Part shown: positions 63,480 to 64,000 of the stretch, in pieces
Numbering within the stretch: position 1 is the stretch's first letter
Layout: each line of letters begins with the position of its first letter
Origin: an uncultured Aquimarina sp.
Lineage (GTDB): Bacteria > Bacteroidota > Bacteroidia > Flavobacteriales > Flavobacteriaceae
Direction: 5' to 3'
DNA length: 64,000 nucleotides
Assembly (NCBI RefSeq): GCF_947500065.1
Contig: NZ_CANMQT010000001.1
Location: 372,001 to 436,000, forward strand
Notes under the pieces: model-generated
What the model was told of the DNA's origin: nothing
Seen by the model: the letters and a program-made list of their open reading frames with translations, nothing else
Databases searched by the model: none
Program-made: the position numbers and the translations under genes

Positions 63480-64000
63480 TTAATCAAGTATTTTAAAAGC
63501 AATAGGCAAAATATATTTCACCCGTACCGCTTCATCCCCAATTTTTCCAGGTTCCATGTTTGAAAACTTATCCACAACTCTTCTAGCTTCTCTTTCTAAA
63601 GCAGGATGCGGTGCCCTAACTTTAACCTCTTTAATAACCCCATCGGTATCGACCTGAAACTGAACATGGATCCTTTGCAACCCCTTTAGGCCATATTTCT
63701 CACCTAAACTAGCATTAAATTTTTTAGAGACTAATCGCTTAATCTTACTTGAGAAGCAAGCTATTCTATCATCATTATTATCAAATCCTTCGCAACCAGG
63801 GTAAATCGGTGCTATAGCAACCTTATCAATATCATAAACAATCTTTTCCTCAATACCCACATCTACGATCGAATCAATTGGAGGTGCTTTAGACTCGCCT
63901 TCATCAATTCTCTTGCCTAATTCGTTTTTGAGATTTTTCAAAGCAGCATTATTATCTATTACTTTTGGCTTTGTCCAATCTACTTTTTTAACCTTTTTTG
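63480..64000 (-). CDS. TonB C-terminal domain protein, 5' end outside window
   Basis: The minus-strand frame is open to the edge at 64000; the TTG at 63941 is not the real start because codons upstream encode KKVKKVDWTKPKVIDNNAAL. About 173 residues are visible. Pro and Lys-rich upstream residues resemble a TonB linker. The C-terminal TonB domain has LQRIHVQFQVDTDGVIKEVKVRAPHPALEREARRVVDKF, with YPGCEGF preceding it and two Cys (PGCEG, IACFSS). It probably transmits energy to outer-membrane receptors. The N-terminal membrane helix is outside the window. Confidence 0.88.
   Translation of the reverse strand, partial: KKVKKVDWTKPKVIDNNAALKNLKNELGKRIDEGESKAPPIDSIVDVGIEEKIVYDIDKVAIAPIYPGCEGFDNNDDRIACFSSKIKRLVSKKFNASLGEKYGLKGLQRIHVQFQVDTDGVIKEVKVRAPHPALEREARRVVDKFSNMEPGKIGDEAVRVKYILPIAFKILD

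Noticed and set aside
1..64000. tRNA or rRNA genes
   Set aside because: No cloverleaf-like or rRNA sequence was recognised in any gap on reading; a tRNAscan/Infernal run would be decisive.

Overview
The window is AT-rich DNA (roughly one third G+C by eye) from a member of the Bacteroidota, most likely a marine Flavobacteriaceae bacterium of Aquimarina-like type. The support is a PorP/SprF-family protein, a DUF6089 protein, an RHS protein with Bacteroidetes-style signal peptide, a LytS/LytTR pair, the ctaB-cox3-cox3-cox4-SCO-DUF420 block, and several promoters with the TAnnTTTG -7 box. The genus is an inference.

Region 1 (1-11.2 kb) is accessory DNA. It starts inside a secreted RHS-family gene whose 5' end lies outside the window. 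A 1485-residue RHS protein follows, with a variable C-terminal domain that looks like a nuclease toxin, and then a SUKH-type immunity gene. Downstream is a nest of REP-like palindromes around a complete REP-associated tyrosine transposase (RAYT). A C-terminal scrap of a second RAYT carries its own, different palindrome type. Next come a degenerate 44-bp-period repeat array, a widespread TGAGCTTGTCGAAGTG-type REP, a lipoprotein gene and a long inverted repeat.

Region 2 (11.3-15.9 kb) is a compact operon for a type II secretion or type IV pilus-like machine: an FN3-like lipoprotein, a GspC/PilP-like protein, a GspK/PilX-like protein with a beta-helix-like body, two pseudopilins and GspF. No ATPase, secretin or prepilin peptidase is present in the window.

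Region 3 (15.9-37.1 kb) is mostly housekeeping. It holds a group II PLP decarboxylase, DUF2797 and GH3 proteins, tig-clpP-clpX, a FadL-type porin with a lipoprotein SGNH hydrolase, an alpha/beta hydrolase and pdxJ. An envelope-biogenesis series follows: CBS protein, nadK, DUF6089, uppS, bamA, two Skp/OmpH genes and murI.

Region 4 (37.3-50.4 kb) contains a secreted HExxH protein, a LytTR regulator with its TPR-containing histidine kinase, VWA and rhodanese proteins, a PorP/SprF protein, an Nfu-type Fe-S scaffold with a doubled N-terminal domain, dodecin and a DUF255 thioredoxin-domain protein. It also has a secreted-protein gene broken by a stop codon, a tandem pair of paralogous secreted proteins, and tsaB.

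Region 5 (50.4-64 kb), all on the minus strand, has a MacAB-TolC-like efflux operon with two permeases, two adaptors and one TolC. Then come cytochrome oxidase accessory and subunit genes (a CxxC membrane protein, DUF420, SCO, a Cys-less SCO-like protein, subunits IV, III and III, and ctaB). The window ends in a TonB gene whose 5' end runs off the edge.

No rRNA, tRNA, CRISPR array or prophage was recognised. The most unusual parts are the double RAYT/REP nest with the periodic repeat array beside it, the RHS toxin-immunity tip, and the partial pseudopilus operon.
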